DNA from: Dethiosulfatibacter sp.
Lineage (GTDB): Bacteria > Bacillota_A > Clostridia > Tissierellales > Dethiosulfatibacteraceae
Reading direction: 5' to 3'
Assembly (NCBI GenBank): GCA_019084435.1
Contig: JAHRFV010000145.1
Location: 1-49,744 of the forward strand
DNA length: 49,744 nt
Shown here: one piece after another, positions 7,620 to 17,733 of the stretch
Numbering within the stretch: the first letter of the stretch is position 1
How the letters are laid out: each line of letters begins with the position of its first letter
Translations under genes and position numbers: made by a program
The notes under the pieces: generated by a model
What the model saw: the letters and a program-made list of their open reading frames with translations, nothing else
Told to the model about the DNA's origin: nothing
The model's database searches: none

Positions 7620-8312
7620 TTAATCTTCCAAAGCTAACCTTGCAGCATCTTTGGCATGAATTAAAGTCGTATCAAAAACAGGTAAATCAGTATCATCTTG
7701 GTTGATGAGCATCCCCACTTCCGTACAGCCTAGTATCACACCCTGAGCACCTTGTTCTCCTAGTTTTTCTATAATATCATGAAACTTTCTTCTTGATAAT
7801 TCTGAAATGATGCCCAGACATAGCTCATTAAATATTACAGTATTGATTATTTCTATACCCTGTTCATCAGGAATGAGAACTTCAATTCCAGAACTCTCCA
7901 GCTTAGCTTTATAAAAATCCTGTTTCATGGTGTATTTAGTTCCCAGTAAGGCTACCTTTGAAATATTCTGTCGTTTTAATTCAGATGCTGTCGATTCTGC
8001 TATATGAATAATTGGAATATTGATACTGCTTTGAATTTGCGGGGCTACCTTGTGCATTGTATTGGTACAGATCACAATAAAATCCGCTCCTGCTTTTTCG
8101 AGATTTTGAGCGACTGCTGATAGAATGTCAGCACTTTTTTCCCAATCTCCAGAGGATTGGCATTCCTCTATTTCAGCGAAATCCACACTGTACATCAATA
8201 TTTTCGCAGAGTGAAGACCACCTAACTCCTTATTTATAATTCTGTTAATAATCTGGTAGTAAGTCACCGTACTTTCCCAGCTCATTCCACCAATTAATCC
8301 TATCGTTTTCAT
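7620..8312 (-). CDS. Aspartate/glutamate racemase family protein (YgeA-like)
   Basis: A 230-residue cofactor-independent amino-acid racemase. The N-terminus KTIGLIGGMSWEST is the family signature. The two catalytic cysteines are C82 (ICTNTMHKV) and C196 (LGCTEVGML), placed in mirrored half-domains as in aspartate racemase. The exact substrate cannot be read from sequence; broad-spectrum YgeA-type racemases are the closest by motif. Its ATG overlaps the stop of the upstream oxidoreductase gene by 4 bases, so the two are translated together. Confidence 0.88.
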   Translation of the reverse strand: MKTIGLIGGMSWESTVTYYQIINRIINKELGGLHSAKILMYSVDFAEIEECQSSGDWEKSADILSAVAQNLEKAGADFIVICTNTMHKVAPQIQSSINIPIIHIAESTASELKRQNISKVALLGTKYTMKQDFYKAKLESSGIEVLIPDEQGIEIINTVIFNELCLGIISELSRRKFHDIIEKLGEQGAQGVILGCTEVGMLINQDDTDLPVFDTTLIHAKDAARLALED

Positions 8313-9313
8313 GGTGACACCTTATCTCCAGTAATAGCTCTTTCTGCCCATTTTGAATCTTTAAATATAGCTCTGGCAACACCTATAAGATCAGCTTTAC
8401 CATCTTTTAATAGTTTTTCAGCTTCATTGGCTTCTTTTATGCCTCCAGTCAGAATCACAGGAATAGAGATAACCTTCTTGATTTCCTCTGTTAAGGGAGA
8501 AAAATATCCCGGTTCTCTAACACCCGGTCTGGTATATCCACAGAAGCCACCTGAAATGTCTAGAATATCAACTCCAGCCTTTTCAAATTCAATAGCAGCA
8601 ATCTTACTATCGTCAATTGTGATTCCCCCATCCTTGTAATCCGAAGCCGCTAATCTTAATAATATAGGGAATTCTTCACCCACAGCGTCACGAACCGCAT
8701 TTATAACTTCAAGATGAATTCGTATACGGTTACGGACACCTCCACCATATTCATCTTCCCTCATATTAGTTAATGGGGAAAAGAATTGATTTAATAAGTA
8801 GCCGTGAGCAGAATGTATTTCAACACCGTCGAAACCTGCCTCTTTAACCCGAGTTGCAGCTCTTCCAAAGGCTTCAACTACTTTATTAATATCCTCTTTT
8901 GACATTGCCCTAGGTACTTCGCCACCATGAAGTGGATTGACGACTTCTGATGGACCTAATACTAACTCACCAGTTATATCACTTTTCGACGCACTTCCTG
9001 CAAAATTAATCTGCATCACTGCTTTTGATCCATTGTTATGAATGGTGGTTGCTAATTGTTTCAATCCTTCCATTACACTATCATTAGCGACTGACATTTG
9101 ATTAGCACTTGCCTTGCCTTGTTGAAGAATATAACTGTGCTCAATGACAAATAAAGAGACGTAACCTCCCTGTGACTTTTCATTATAGTAAGCTAAAACA
9201 TCATCGCTAACTGTACCATCCTCATTGGATTTCGAAGTAGCCAGTGGCGCCATTATCAAGCGATTTTTCAGGGTTATTTTATCTGTTTGTAATACATTTG
9301 TTAAATATTGCAT
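8309..9313 (-). CDS. NADH:flavin oxidoreductase, old yellow enzyme family
   Basis: A 334-residue FMN-dependent TIM-barrel enzyme. Signs are NRLIMAPLATS at the N-terminus, the FMN/substrate motif HSAHGYLLNQFFSP with TNMREDEYGG after it (about 168-192), and GVARAIF at the C-terminal phosphate-binding loop. It lacks the C-terminal iron-sulfur and FAD domains of the larger 2,4-dienoyl-CoA reductase type, so it is the short form that reduces activated double bonds. It is translationally coupled to the racemase; a joint pathway is possible but not evident. Confidence 0.88.
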   Translation of the reverse strand: MQYLTNVLQTDKITLKNRLIMAPLATSKSNEDGTVSDDVLAYYNEKSQGGYVSLFVIEHSYILQQGKASANQMSVANDSVMEGLKQLATTIHNNGSKAVMQINFAGSASKSDITGELVLGPSEVVNPLHGGEVPRAMSKEDINKVVEAFGRAATRVKEAGFDGVEIHSAHGYLLNQFFSPLTNMREDEYGGGVRNRIRIHLEVINAVRDAVGEEFPILLRLAASDYKDGGITIDDSKIAAIEFEKAGVDILDISGGFCGYTRPGVREPGYFSPLTEEIKKVISIPVILTGGIKEANEAEKLLKDGKADLIGVARAIFKDSKWAERAITGDKVSP

Positions 9314-9375
9314 TTTAGTATCTCCTCATTAGTTTTTGATATTGTTCATCATTTGTTGATACTTTTTATTATACC

Positions 9376-9954
9376 CTATTCCAACCTAACCGGTGGATAA
9401 AATGTAACGGGATAAGAAAAATGCATTTGTTTGATTTTCCATACTCCCTCTTTATTGACAGCTTGCATGGACAATCTTAATGGCCAATGATAATCTTCAC
9501 CCTTGGTGGTTTCTAATAAAGTATCTGCTGTACCATGTATTATTTCTAAGAGTTTCCTTTTTGGAGAGATTTCATCCTTTAGTTTCTTTTCAATCAAACT
9601 CAAGCGATAATTATAATAGCTCTCTCTTTGAATCTTCTCATAAACAACACCTGTCATAGCAATAAAAGACACATCGCCATGAAAGGATATATGAGCGTCA
9701 TCAATATTAAGTTTTAAATCGCCCCAGTATTTCCAATCATCTTCAATAATTTTAGCGATTTCTTCATAGCCAAAACACCATTCAGAGCTCTCAGGAGTTA
9801 CTGCTGAAGTCCCTATCACTAAAATGTCTTGCTCCTTTAAAAATACATCTTCTACAAAACTCTGAACCTGATCTAAATCTCTTTCAGTATATCCCTTTTG
9901 AATTCTTTGTAATAGAGAAATTATTTGATTTCTCTCTTGATCTTGCTTATGCAA
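9376..9954 (-). CDS. NTF2/SnoaL-like domain protein
   Basis: A 192-residue soluble protein, starting at a TTG after AGGAGG. The start (helical, with YTERDLDQVQSFVEDVF) followed by beta strands ending in GVWKIKQMHFSYP is the usual pattern of NTF2-like (SnoaL/DUF4440) folds. It carries an insertion relative to the minimal 120-residue domain. No catalytic residue can be assigned. It is 18 bases downstream of the CPBP protease gene, probably in one transcript. Confidence 0.65.
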   Translation of the reverse strand: MHKQDQERNQIISLLQRIQKGYTERDLDQVQSFVEDVFLKEQDILVIGTSAVTPESSEWCFGYEEIAKIIEDDWKYWGDLKLNIDDAHISFHGDVSFIAMTGVVYEKIQRESYYNYRLSLIEKKLKDEISPKRKLLEIIHGTADTLLETTKGEDYHWPLRLSMQAVNKEGVWKIKQMHFSYPVTFYPPVRLE

Positions 9955-9972
9955 ATTCTTACCTCCTTAAGT

Positions 9973-10797
9973 TTAAGCCAACATCTTTGGATATTTCTTT
10001 TCTAACCACCCAACAATTACCCATGCCATCAGACTGGTAAGAATTAAAAATGGTGTTTCCGGGAATAAAAGAACAAGAATGAAACTCATTGTATTATTGA
10101 GTGCGTGAAGCACAACAGCTGCCCAGATGTTCTGTGTCTTTTCATACAAGAAATTTGTAATATAGTTCATAGCAACAATTGAAGCAGTAAAACCTACCAG
10201 AGTTGGTAGTAGTACGGCAAGTCCGAGAGGCATATACATAATAAACATTAACGGGTAATGCCAGACAGCCCATATTATGCCACCCTTCCATGCAATATCC
10301 CAGAAGGACATACCAGTTGACTTCATCTCAGGATACAAGACGCCCCTCCAACCAAACTCTTCTGTGCCGCTAGTGATTAAATTTGAAATAAAATATAGAA
10401 TTATTGAAGTCACTATTACCATCAGTTGAGCATTTGGATTGAAATAAGAAGTTGCGATACTCAAGATGATTGGAGGTATAACAGATATTACAGGAATCAG
10501 TATGACATAGTGCCAGAGCTGCGGTGCGTTATTCTTGCGCTTTACTAAACCTCCGAAACCTCCTACTACCAGAAATCCGATAAATGGCCCATATACTGCT
10601 AAGGCAAATAATAATTGAGGAAAGAAACGATCAGTTCCCCATGATTCAGTCCATAAACTAAAAACAGTATAATCAACTGATAGAATACTACCGCGTAAAT
10701 TACTAATAAAGTAAGCTGCAATCCAACCAACCCAAGTCCATGCAAATGCAGTTAACAAAAACAGTTTAGTTCTCTTATTAATGCTCCAAGACTTCAT
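9973..10797 (-). CDS. CPBP (CAAX/Abi) family intramembrane metalloprotease
   Basis: A 274-residue membrane protein with about eight hydrophobic segments. The family motifs are all present: E146-E147-xxx-R151 (TEEFGWRG), H180 in AVWHYP and H231 in VLHALNN. These residues bind metal and cut within the membrane in Rce1-type enzymes. In Bacillota, members serve in bacteriocin self-immunity, peptide maturation or unknown roles; no bacteriocin gene is nearby. A GGAGGATGAT site precedes the ATG. Confidence 0.88.
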   Translation of the reverse strand: MKSWSINKRTKLFLLTAFAWTWVGWIAAYFISNLRGSILSVDYTVFSLWTESWGTDRFFPQLLFALAVYGPFIGFLVVGGFGGLVKRKNNAPQLWHYVILIPVISVIPPIILSIATSYFNPNAQLMVIVTSIILYFISNLITSGTEEFGWRGVLYPEMKSTGMSFWDIAWKGGIIWAVWHYPLMFIMYMPLGLAVLLPTLVGFTASIVAMNYITNFLYEKTQNIWAAVVLHALNNTMSFILVLLFPETPFLILTSLMAWVIVGWLEKKYPKMLA

Positions 10798-10900
10798 ATC
10801 ATCCTCCTTCTGAATAAGTATTACTTTAATTATAAATGATTATCCTTCTCATTACAAGGTTATATCCTTTCCATACTCAAGTTTAAAACACACATCGGAT

Positions 10901-10937
10901 AAAAATTATGGAGATGACATGTGGGTGTCATCTCCAT
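10901..10937 (-). terminator. Strong intrinsic terminator after the SLH protein gene
   Basis: ATGGAGATGACA and TGTCATCTCCAT form a perfect 12-bp stem with a 6-base loop (10908-10937). On the minus strand it is followed by AATTTTT. It lies 33 bases after the stop of the SLH gene. Confidence 0.85.
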
Positions 10938-10969
10938 AAATAATGGTCATCTATAACTAGCAATTAGAT

Positions 10970-13534
10970 TTATACAGTTGGCGGTCCTTCTACAACCGTA
11001 ACTGTTGCATTTACTTCCAACAAACCATCATCTAGTGGTGGTTCAACATTAATCGGGAGTACATAAGTGCCTATAGCTTGATATTCACCTAGAACCTCAG
11101 GATTATAATCAATAATACTCCAAATCAATTCTAACTCATGAGATACACCTGCTGCATCAATTGCCATTACTGATGGTGCAAGTAATACATCTGATTCAAG
11201 TGTGCCTCTAAAAACAATAACGTTATCCACTACATCTAATGAGGTTATGTGGGGGTTTTTAATATTTATTTCCTTATCTATTCTTAGTACATCACCATCA
11301 TTTGTTCTAACATCATTAGGCAATTCGACAGATCCTGTTGCATTCTGTATTCCAGAAAGCATATTATTGTAGTTCACTATATCCCAAGTAACATCACACT
11401 CTAATTCTCTCCCGAGATTATCTAGTATTAGAATTTTAGCAGGTAGATAGTTCGATATGGCATCATCTAATAACGTACCATAAGGAATAAAAATATCATC
11501 AATACTATGTACACTCGTCACAACTGATTGGTCTGTGCTTATCACTAAAGCTGGTGTTAAACTCGATGCTTCATGGGTTTTCGTTGCTTTATACCTACCG
11601 TATAATTCGTATTCACTATATACATCCAAGTCTGTGAAAGCACCACTAGACAGCCAATCATGAGCAATTTCGTCACCCTGCATTAGTAGATATTCTATAC
11701 CTGCCTCTGTTGTGACTTGTATTGTTGTTTCTGTAGTATCCCAATTCCACTGGGGTGTTGGTGCTATGGTGTTAGGTGCTTTCCCTACTCTTATAGGCGA
11801 TGTCATAAGAATTCCATCGTACTCATCACCCATTACCCAGACTGCAATATCTTTACCAATATCGGTTTCGGTAAGTGTATAAGTTGTCCCACTAGCGTTA
11901 GGAATCATTTCGAGAAATCCTCTGATCCAACGATAGGTTAATGTATCATAATTAACGTTTTCAGGTGATGATATATCAAGAGCAACCTCAAGTGTTTCAC
12001 CATAGTAAGCGTTTCCTACTAGTTGAGCTGTACCTATAACAGGAATTAGTTCATTCGTAAAGACTGCTTTATAGGTTGTATCTATTGAAGGCATAGAAAT
12101 CATTAAAGGATTAGTGAAACTTTGAGTGCTCCCAGTTTCCCACCTGAGAAACACTCTTCCAGGTGATGGTGTAGCTTCTAATGTGACTGGTGTTCCTGGT
12201 TGATATTGTCCACCTCCTGTTACTATCCCATAATCTGATGGTTCCGATATGACCGATAGAATTGGGTTAGGGAAAATGATTGGTGATGGAGGCCTAGGTG
12301 GTGGTGGTGGTTGCGGTGGCGGTAGTATTGGTGGTAATTGTATTGATGGTGGAAACATTGGAGGTGGTGCTGGTGGTGGCGGAGGAGGCGGTGGACCAAA
12401 ATTAATAGGTGCGTTACCTCCTGAGTTAACGCTAAAATCACTAGATCCACTACCAGATAAATAGTTTATTTCTCCCAAATTATCTATTTGTATTGGTCCT
12501 TCTAAATTCATATGTTCAACAACAGATGACATATCAATTAAGATCTTGCTACCATCAGAACCGGTTAGAACAACAAAATTTTGAACACTTGATTCTTCTA
12601 GAAGTTGCATTATTACGTTATCAGCTTCAATTAATAAGTCCTGAATTACTCCACTCAATACCACATCTGAGTTATTTCCTGTTACTGATAGGGTTTCAAC
12701 AATTGCCCCTTCAGTTGTTAAGACACGAACAGTAATACCACTTTGCTGTATTATCACTAATCTTATGTGTCCTCCGTTTATATGGATACTGTCTTTTCCA
12801 CCTCCAAGGACTATTAATTGGCCCAGAACATTGATGTTATTTAAGTCAACATTGCCATTATCTACAGCCTTAGAAATGGTTAGATTTTTGGTGAAGGTTA
12901 TATTTTGAAGAGTAACATTAGGAACGGCTATTGTAACATTATAGTTTACTTCTGAAGTTTCTTCTGTTCCGTAAATCCCAGGCTTATCTATTACTTTAGG
13001 GATACCTGCTACCAAGACTTCGTCTTTAGTTTGCAACTCATCCAGGACTGTTATAGCCTCTGCTCTGGTTATGATTTGTTGAGACTCAAAATCTAGACTA
13101 TCTATTGAACTAGATTCATCCTTGTTCAACCTATTAACAATTACTTCAACTTCTTGACTAGTAATAGGTGCGTTTGGTTTCATTGTACCATCTGGATAGC
13201 CATCAATATACCCTTCACCTACTGCTGTGGCTACCGTGTTATAAAACCATTCCTTTTCACTGACATCAGAAAATTTGGCTTCTGATTTACTACCGAACGC
13301 CCATGACTTGTTTACAAGCGCCATAAATTCTGCACGCGTTATAGGTGCATTTGGTTTAAACGTACCGTCTGGGTAGCCTTTTGCTATCCCACTTTCCAAC
13401 CATTTTGTGATGGTGCTCTCTGCCCAGTGTCCTGACAGTTCATCCTGAAAACCCATAACCCCAACTGGAACAATGGATAAAACTAAGATGAGAACCATTA
13501 GGAGAATAAAGCATTTGCTTAGGCTTTTTTTCAT
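10970..13534 (-). CDS. SLH-domain surface protein with proline-rich linker
   Basis: An 854-residue exported protein. Residues 1-28 are a signal peptide. Two clear SLH domains follow (about 30-80 and 85-140, each with GYPDGT and a PNAPIT motif), and a weaker third ends near ITRAEA; SLH domains bind wall polysaccharide. About 185-345 is rich in V/I/N and looks like a right-handed beta-helix. About 375-425 is a proline-rich stretch with runs of up to 8 prolines. The rest comprises a divergent B-repeat-like domain (PGTPVTLEATPSPGRVFLRW) and Ig-like repeats. A structural surface protein is most likely. An AGAATGGAGG site precedes the start and a strong terminator follows. Confidence 0.88.
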   Translation of the reverse strand: MKKSLSKCFILLMVLILVLSIVPVGVMGFQDELSGHWAESTITKWLESGIAKGYPDGTFKPNAPITRAEFMALVNKSWAFGSKSEAKFSDVSEKEWFYNTVATAVGEGYIDGYPDGTMKPNAPITSQEVEVIVNRLNKDESSSIDSLDFESQQIITRAEAITVLDELQTKDEVLVAGIPKVIDKPGIYGTEETSEVNYNVTIAVPNVTLQNITFTKNLTISKAVDNGNVDLNNINVLGQLIVLGGGKDSIHINGGHIRLVIIQQSGITVRVLTTEGAIVETLSVTGNNSDVVLSGVIQDLLIEADNVIMQLLEESSVQNFVVLTGSDGSKILIDMSSVVEHMNLEGPIQIDNLGEINYLSGSGSSDFSVNSGGNAPINFGPPPPPPPPAPPPMFPPSIQLPPILPPPQPPPPPRPPSPIIFPNPILSVISEPSDYGIVTGGGQYQPGTPVTLEATPSPGRVFLRWETGSTQSFTNPLMISMPSIDTTYKAVFTNELIPVIGTAQLVGNAYYGETLEVALDISSPENVNYDTLTYRWIRGFLEMIPNASGTTYTLTETDIGKDIAVWVMGDEYDGILMTSPIRVGKAPNTIAPTPQWNWDTTETTIQVTTEAGIEYLLMQGDEIAHDWLSSGAFTDLDVYSEYELYGRYKATKTHEASSLTPALVISTDQSVVTSVHSIDDIFIPYGTLLDDAISNYLPAKILILDNLGRELECDVTWDIVNYNNMLSGIQNATGSVELPNDVRTNDGDVLRIDKEINIKNPHITSLDVVDNVIVFRGTLESDVLLAPSVMAIDAAGVSHELELIWSIIDYNPEVLGEYQAIGTYVLPINVEPPLDDGLLEVNATVTVVEGPPTV

Positions 13535-13562
13535 AGATTTCCTCCATTCTAGAAACGTTATC

Positions 13563-14813
13563 TTATTGATTAAAATACGTCTCTTTAGACATCTTTGGTT
13601 TATAGCTCTCCTTGATTTGTCTGATTTTATCAGGGTCGTTCAACATATTCATGATACTGTTGTGCAGTACAAATACCGGATATATCAGAGCCTCCAGACT
13701 ATTTTCCATCATAAAATCACGCCCGTGGACAGTTCCTTTGCACCCAGAAAAACCAAATTGGATAGTGGGCTTAAAGAGAGAAATGTCTCCAAGATCTCCT
13801 GCGGCAAATGATTTCTGTTCATCGATGATAGCTGTCTCTCCTACACAGGCTATCATGTGTGGTCGCAATAGGTTACTCAAAGCCCTGGATTGATCCAATG
13901 GATAAAAACCCTTCGTCGTCTCGATTTGACACTCTGCACCAATAGCTGCAGCACAATGAACAGCAGCATTGTCAATCTTGTTTTCAGTAATTGATAAGAC
14001 TTCAAAGTTGATTGCTTTTATATAGCCTTCCAGAATGGTCTGTGAGGGAACTGCATTAACCGATTGTCCACCCAATGTTGTCATTAGATGCACCCTTATC
14101 ATGTCTTTTTCTTGAAATGTCTCTCTCAACAATGCTATGGCATTCTGAGTCAGCACTTGAGCATTCAAAGCATTGATTCCCAAATGAGGCGCTACAGCTG
14201 CATGAGAGCTATTGCCTAGGAACTGATAACGCTTATATACAAAACCACTTAGAGAGGCATTTAACTCCATCTGAGGGTAAGCTGTCGCTCCCATAGTGTG
14301 ACAGCTCAACACAACATCCAAATCATCAAAGGCTCCTTGGTAAATCAAGTTTCTTTTACCGGATGGAGAGTATATTTCTCCTTTTTGAATCAAATTTCTA
14401 CGAAATTCCAAGTCCACATATTCTTCAGCAGCCACAAAGAAAACCTTAACACACCCTGATAAGTTAATAATCTGATTCAACAGCTTTGCGACAAAAGCCA
14501 TTATCACACATTGCATGTGATGGCCACATGAATGTGCTGCAAAATCAGGTTCTTTTGCAGTAGGATGATCAGGAACCATCAAAGCGTCCAGTTCGGCAAT
14601 CAATCCGATTACTGGACTTCCCTGCCCTATTGTGACAGCAAATCCATTTAACCCAAAATCCTCTATCTGATCACAACCGTTTTCAATCAGAAAAGCCTTT
14701 AGAATGGATTGGGTGTTAAACTCTTTAAATCCAAGCTCCGGTGTCCAAAACAATTCTTGCTCCAAAGCTTCCATTGCTGATTTTTCTTCTAACAATTGTT
14801 TAATTGTAATCAT
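13563..14813 (-). CDS. M20-family amidohydrolase
   Basis: A 416-residue metal-dependent hydrolase of the M20D type, which removes acyl or amino-acid groups from an amide nitrogen. Metal ligands are seen in HSCGHH (94-99) and E130-E131; C96 is the extra ligand typical of M20D members. No signal peptide is present. It is the last gene of the nucleoside operon, 4 bases after the nucleoside hydrolase, with its own AGGAGG. The setting suggests it trims an N-acylated base or side product, but the substrate is unknown. Confidence 0.85.
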   Translation of the reverse strand: MITIKQLLEEKSAMEALEQELFWTPELGFKEFNTQSILKAFLIENGCDQIEDFGLNGFAVTIGQGSPVIGLIAELDALMVPDHPTAKEPDFAAHSCGHHMQCVIMAFVAKLLNQIINLSGCVKVFFVAAEEYVDLEFRRNLIQKGEIYSPSGKRNLIYQGAFDDLDVVLSCHTMGATAYPQMELNASLSGFVYKRYQFLGNSSHAAVAPHLGINALNAQVLTQNAIALLRETFQEKDMIRVHLMTTLGGQSVNAVPSQTILEGYIKAINFEVLSITENKIDNAAVHCAAAIGAECQIETTKGFYPLDQSRALSNLLRPHMIACVGETAIIDEQKSFAAGDLGDISLFKPTIQFGFSGCKGTVHGRDFMMENSLEALIYPVFVLHNSIMNMLNDPDKIRQIKESYKPKMSKETYFNQ

Positions 14814-14817
14814 TTGA

Positions 14818-15762
14818 TTATCCTCCTATCAAACTTCTGTCCAATAAAGCCACACTATCTAAGAACAGTTGTATAACCGCTGATCTATCTGCTGTCATCA
14901 GTACTTGAGCATTGCACCTGGATGAGTCAGACCATAGACGAAGGTCAGCCACAGTTTTACCTTTAGTAATCAAGCCTTCTGTTTCAATCTCTATTCTGTA
15001 CAATTTAGATCCAAATAACTCTGGTTTTAAGAGATGAGCTACTGGCACCAAGTCGAACAAAGGGCTCCCTGGTTGGTTTAACTTTTTTGCATACTGACTA
15101 TAAAACTCTAGCAATTCAAATATTAAACGAGAAGCTGCTCCTTCTCTGTTGAAAAGATTAATCTCATCATGCATCATCATGGTTTCATTACACACTTCAA
15201 GACCACTCATAACGATAGGAATACCACTCCTAAAAACCTTATCTGCTGCGATAGGATCTACATAGATATTAAACTCAGCCGATAGCGTGATATTGCCACT
15301 ATAAACCGATCCACCCATCAAAGATATCTGGGAGATTTTGTCCTTAATCTCAGGAGATTCATCAAGTAGTCTACCAACATTGGTCAGCGGACCAGTCGCA
15401 ATAATGGTTACAGGTTCAGATTGCTGAGATAGTGTTTCTCTCATCCAAGCTACCGCATCTAAATATTCAATTCTTCGGTTGCTACTCGGTAAAATGGGGC
15501 CATCCATTCCGCTCTCACCATGGGCTTGAGGCTGAACATAGGTATTTCCAGACATGGATGAGGAAGATCCCTTTGCAATTGGGTAATCCAATTGAAGATA
15601 GTCCATTACACGACACAGATTATCTGTCACCTTATCAACCGTTTGATTTCCTGCGACTGTTGTACAGCCTAGCAGATCAAAAGCCTCCTTATGTGATGCA
15701 ATTAAGCAAAAGGCAAAAATATCATCATGTCCAGGGTCGCAGTCAAAAATTACTTTTCTCAT
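14818..15762 (-). CDS. Inosine-uridine preferring nucleoside hydrolase
   Basis: A 314-residue enzyme that splits ribonucleosides into free base and ribose. The calcium-binding signature DCDPGHDD is at residues 7-14; further family marks are IIATGPLTNVG (about 119-129) and EFNIYVDPIAA (about 162-172). It is cytoplasmic. Its start overlaps the upstream permease stop by 4 bases, tying it to the ABC importer. The ribose would be phosphorylated by the ribokinase encoded first in this operon. The preferred base cannot be read from the sequence. Confidence 0.92.
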   Translation of the reverse strand: MRKVIFDCDPGHDDIFAFCLIASHKEAFDLLGCTTVAGNQTVDKVTDNLCRVMDYLQLDYPIAKGSSSSMSGNTYVQPQAHGESGMDGPILPSSNRRIEYLDAVAWMRETLSQQSEPVTIIATGPLTNVGRLLDESPEIKDKISQISLMGGSVYSGNITLSAEFNIYVDPIAADKVFRSGIPIVMSGLEVCNETMMMHDEINLFNREGAASRLIFELLEFYSQYAKKLNQPGSPLFDLVPVAHLLKPELFGSKLYRIEIETEGLITKGKTVADLRLWSDSSRCNAQVLMTADRSAVIQLFLDSVALLDRSLIGG

Positions 15763-16685
15763 TGTCCACCTCGAGATTTATTGCGGTGATACTCATAAAT
15801 TGAGAACACTACGATACCGATGAAAACGGCAACATATGGGATAGTTTGTAAAATTTCGGATGGCAAAGAGAATAGCTGAAGTGCATTGGACAAGGCATCA
15901 AACATTCCAAAAAGAAACGCTGTCAAGGTGACAAGCCAAACACTCCCATGTCCCATAGCCTCCGCTGCCAAGCCAATGAAACCACGCCCTGCCGTCATAT
16001 TTTGCGTGAAGAATGATAAGTAACCCATAGACATATAGGCACCGCCAAAAGCGGATAAAGCACCGCTTAAAATTAGTGCTATAGTCTTTATCTTGATTAC
16101 ATTTACCCCTACAGACTCTGCTGCAGAGGGATCTTTTCCTACCGCTTTCATACGAAGTCCCAGAGGTGTCTGATACATTAATAAGTACACCAATATTACA
16201 GTCGCAAACATTATATAGACCAACACATTATGGCCTGAAAATATGGTTCCAAGTACAGGGATCTCTTTCAAAATAGGCACATCAATTCTAGGCAACGGAC
16301 GTGCACTCAATGTTGAACTCGTTCCTTTAGATCCAGTGATAATGAATAATAAGAATACAGTAAACGAACTGGAAAAGAGATTGAGAGCAATCCCGCCCAA
16401 TATATTATTTGTTTTTAAATATAGCGTAAAGTAAGCCAAAATCAAGGCCATAGCTACACCGGAGAACAATGCCATCAATAGACCCATCCATGGATTCTGA
16501 AGCATGGAACTACTGACAGTCCCAACAAATGCAGCCATCAGCATCATCCCTTCTATGGCGATGTTTGCAATACCGGCACTATTAGCAACATAAGCGGCTA
16601 GTGTGGCAAAGAGAATCGGCACAACAACACGAATGACAGTAAATCCAAATTGAGGTGTAAAAATAATCTCAAAGATATTATTCAA
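15759..16685 (-). CDS. Nucleoside ABC transporter permease (NupQ-like)
   Basis: An integral membrane permease of the BPD_transp_2 family, of about 308 residues with eight or more helices; AYVANSAGIANIAIEGMML and GKDPSAAESVGVNV are typical of the nucleoside (BMP-type) transporters. The TTG at 16685 is favoured as start because AAGGGGGG lies 8 bases upstream; the GTG three codons earlier overlaps that site. The reading frame overlaps the stop of the companion permease. Partner of the permease, ATPase and binding protein encoded upstream. Confidence 0.88.
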   Translation of the reverse strand: MNNIFEIIFTPQFGFTVIRVVVPILFATLAAYVANSAGIANIAIEGMMLMAAFVGTVSSSMLQNPWMGLLMALFSGVAMALILAYFTLYLKTNNILGGIALNLFSSSFTVFLLFIITGSKGTSSTLSARPLPRIDVPILKEIPVLGTIFSGHNVLVYIMFATVILVYLLMYQTPLGLRMKAVGKDPSAAESVGVNVIKIKTIALILSGALSAFGGAYMSMGYLSFFTQNMTAGRGFIGLAAEAMGHGSVWLVTLTAFLFGMFDALSNALQLFSLPSEILQTIPYVAVFIGIVVFSIYEYHRNKSRGGQ

Positions 16686-17733
16686 CTCGCTCACCCCCCT
16701 TTTTAATCAACGCACGTTCGTGATACTTTCTTAAGAAATATTGAGATGAAACGAACAGAACAACAACTGCCTCTACTACAGCGACTATTTCAACTGGAAC
16801 ATCTGTGGTACGTGCCATGATATCTGCACCTGTTCTCAAATAGCTCATGGCAAAAGCAGCAGCAATGACTCCAAATGGATTATTCTTTCCTAACATAGCC
16901 ATCAAAGCGCCTGTAAAGCCTAGTCCCGGTAAGGCGGACCACTGAAATCGGTTATACATGCCCAACAACTCCACAGAAGAACCTATCCCACCGATAAATC
17001 CTGACATAAAATGCACCACTAAGAACAAATAGAATGCATTCATTCCAGAATACTTTGCAAAATTTTTATTCAGTCCAGTCATTCTGATAGCATAACCTAA
17101 TTTGGTATGAAACAGCATCACATGAACAGCAATAGTCGTCACTATTAAAATAATGAATCCAACATGAATTCTTGTCTGTGGGATAATAATCGGTAGACGG
17201 GCGGTTTGTTCAAAAAGATTCGACGCGACTCCGGGTACATCCGATGCTTGCAAGAACCGCTTGATGACAAATAATCCTAATCCAAATAGTATAGCATTCA
17301 TCATCAATGAAGTGACCAGTTCATTCGTGTCATACTTTGCCTTGAAATAACCAGGAATCAAAGCAATGGCACCACCCACCAATCCTGATACAACGATTGT
17401 TATTACCGGATGGATAAAAGAGTTGCTCATTGTCTGTGTCGCTATAGCCGCTGTTACGACGCCACAAAAGTAGAAAATTCCTTCAGTTCCAAGATTGAAA
17501 AGCTTCGTCCTAAATAGAAGCGCTGTGGCCAGACCGGCAAAAGCAAGAGGAATCATAAGCTCAATCACATTACCCATATATCTGACTCGTGTCATCGGTG
17601 CAAACAGCATCTTCTGAAAAGACTCCATCGGTGTTTCACTAAAAATAAATAATACGACAAGCGTCAGTAATAGAGCTAGAGCCAAGGATACAATCATTTT
17701 TACAGCTTCAAATACTTTTTCGTTAGCTAGCAT
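16678..17733 (-). CDS. Nucleoside ABC transporter permease (NupP-like)
   Basis: A 351-residue permease of the same superfamily as the next gene, with around nine hydrophobic helices and the FRTKLFNLGTEG motif that contacts the ATPase. It follows the ATPase gene with a 7-base overlap and has an AAGGGGG site. NupP and NupQ form the membrane channel of nucleoside importers such as B. subtilis NupNOPQ. Confidence 0.88.
   Translation of the reverse strand: MLANEKVFEAVKMIVSLALALLLTLVVLFIFSETPMESFQKMLFAPMTRVRYMGNVIELMIPLAFAGLATALLFRTKLFNLGTEGIFYFCGVVTAAIATQTMSNSFIHPVITIVVSGLVGGAIALIPGYFKAKYDTNELVTSLMMNAILFGLGLFVIKRFLQASDVPGVASNLFEQTARLPIIIPQTRIHVGFIILIVTTIAVHVMLFHTKLGYAIRMTGLNKNFAKYSGMNAFYLFLVVHFMSGFIGGIGSSVELLGMYNRFQWSALPGLGFTGALMAMLGKNNPFGVIAAAFAMSYLRTGADIMARTTDVPVEIVAVVEAVVVLFVSSQYFLRKYHERALIKKGGERVE

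Noticed and set aside
12249..12464. Plus-strand glycine-rich ORF (G-repeat protein)
   Set aside because: It is the antisense of the proline-rich linker of the SLH protein; it has no ribosome binding site and its composition follows from the opposite strand.
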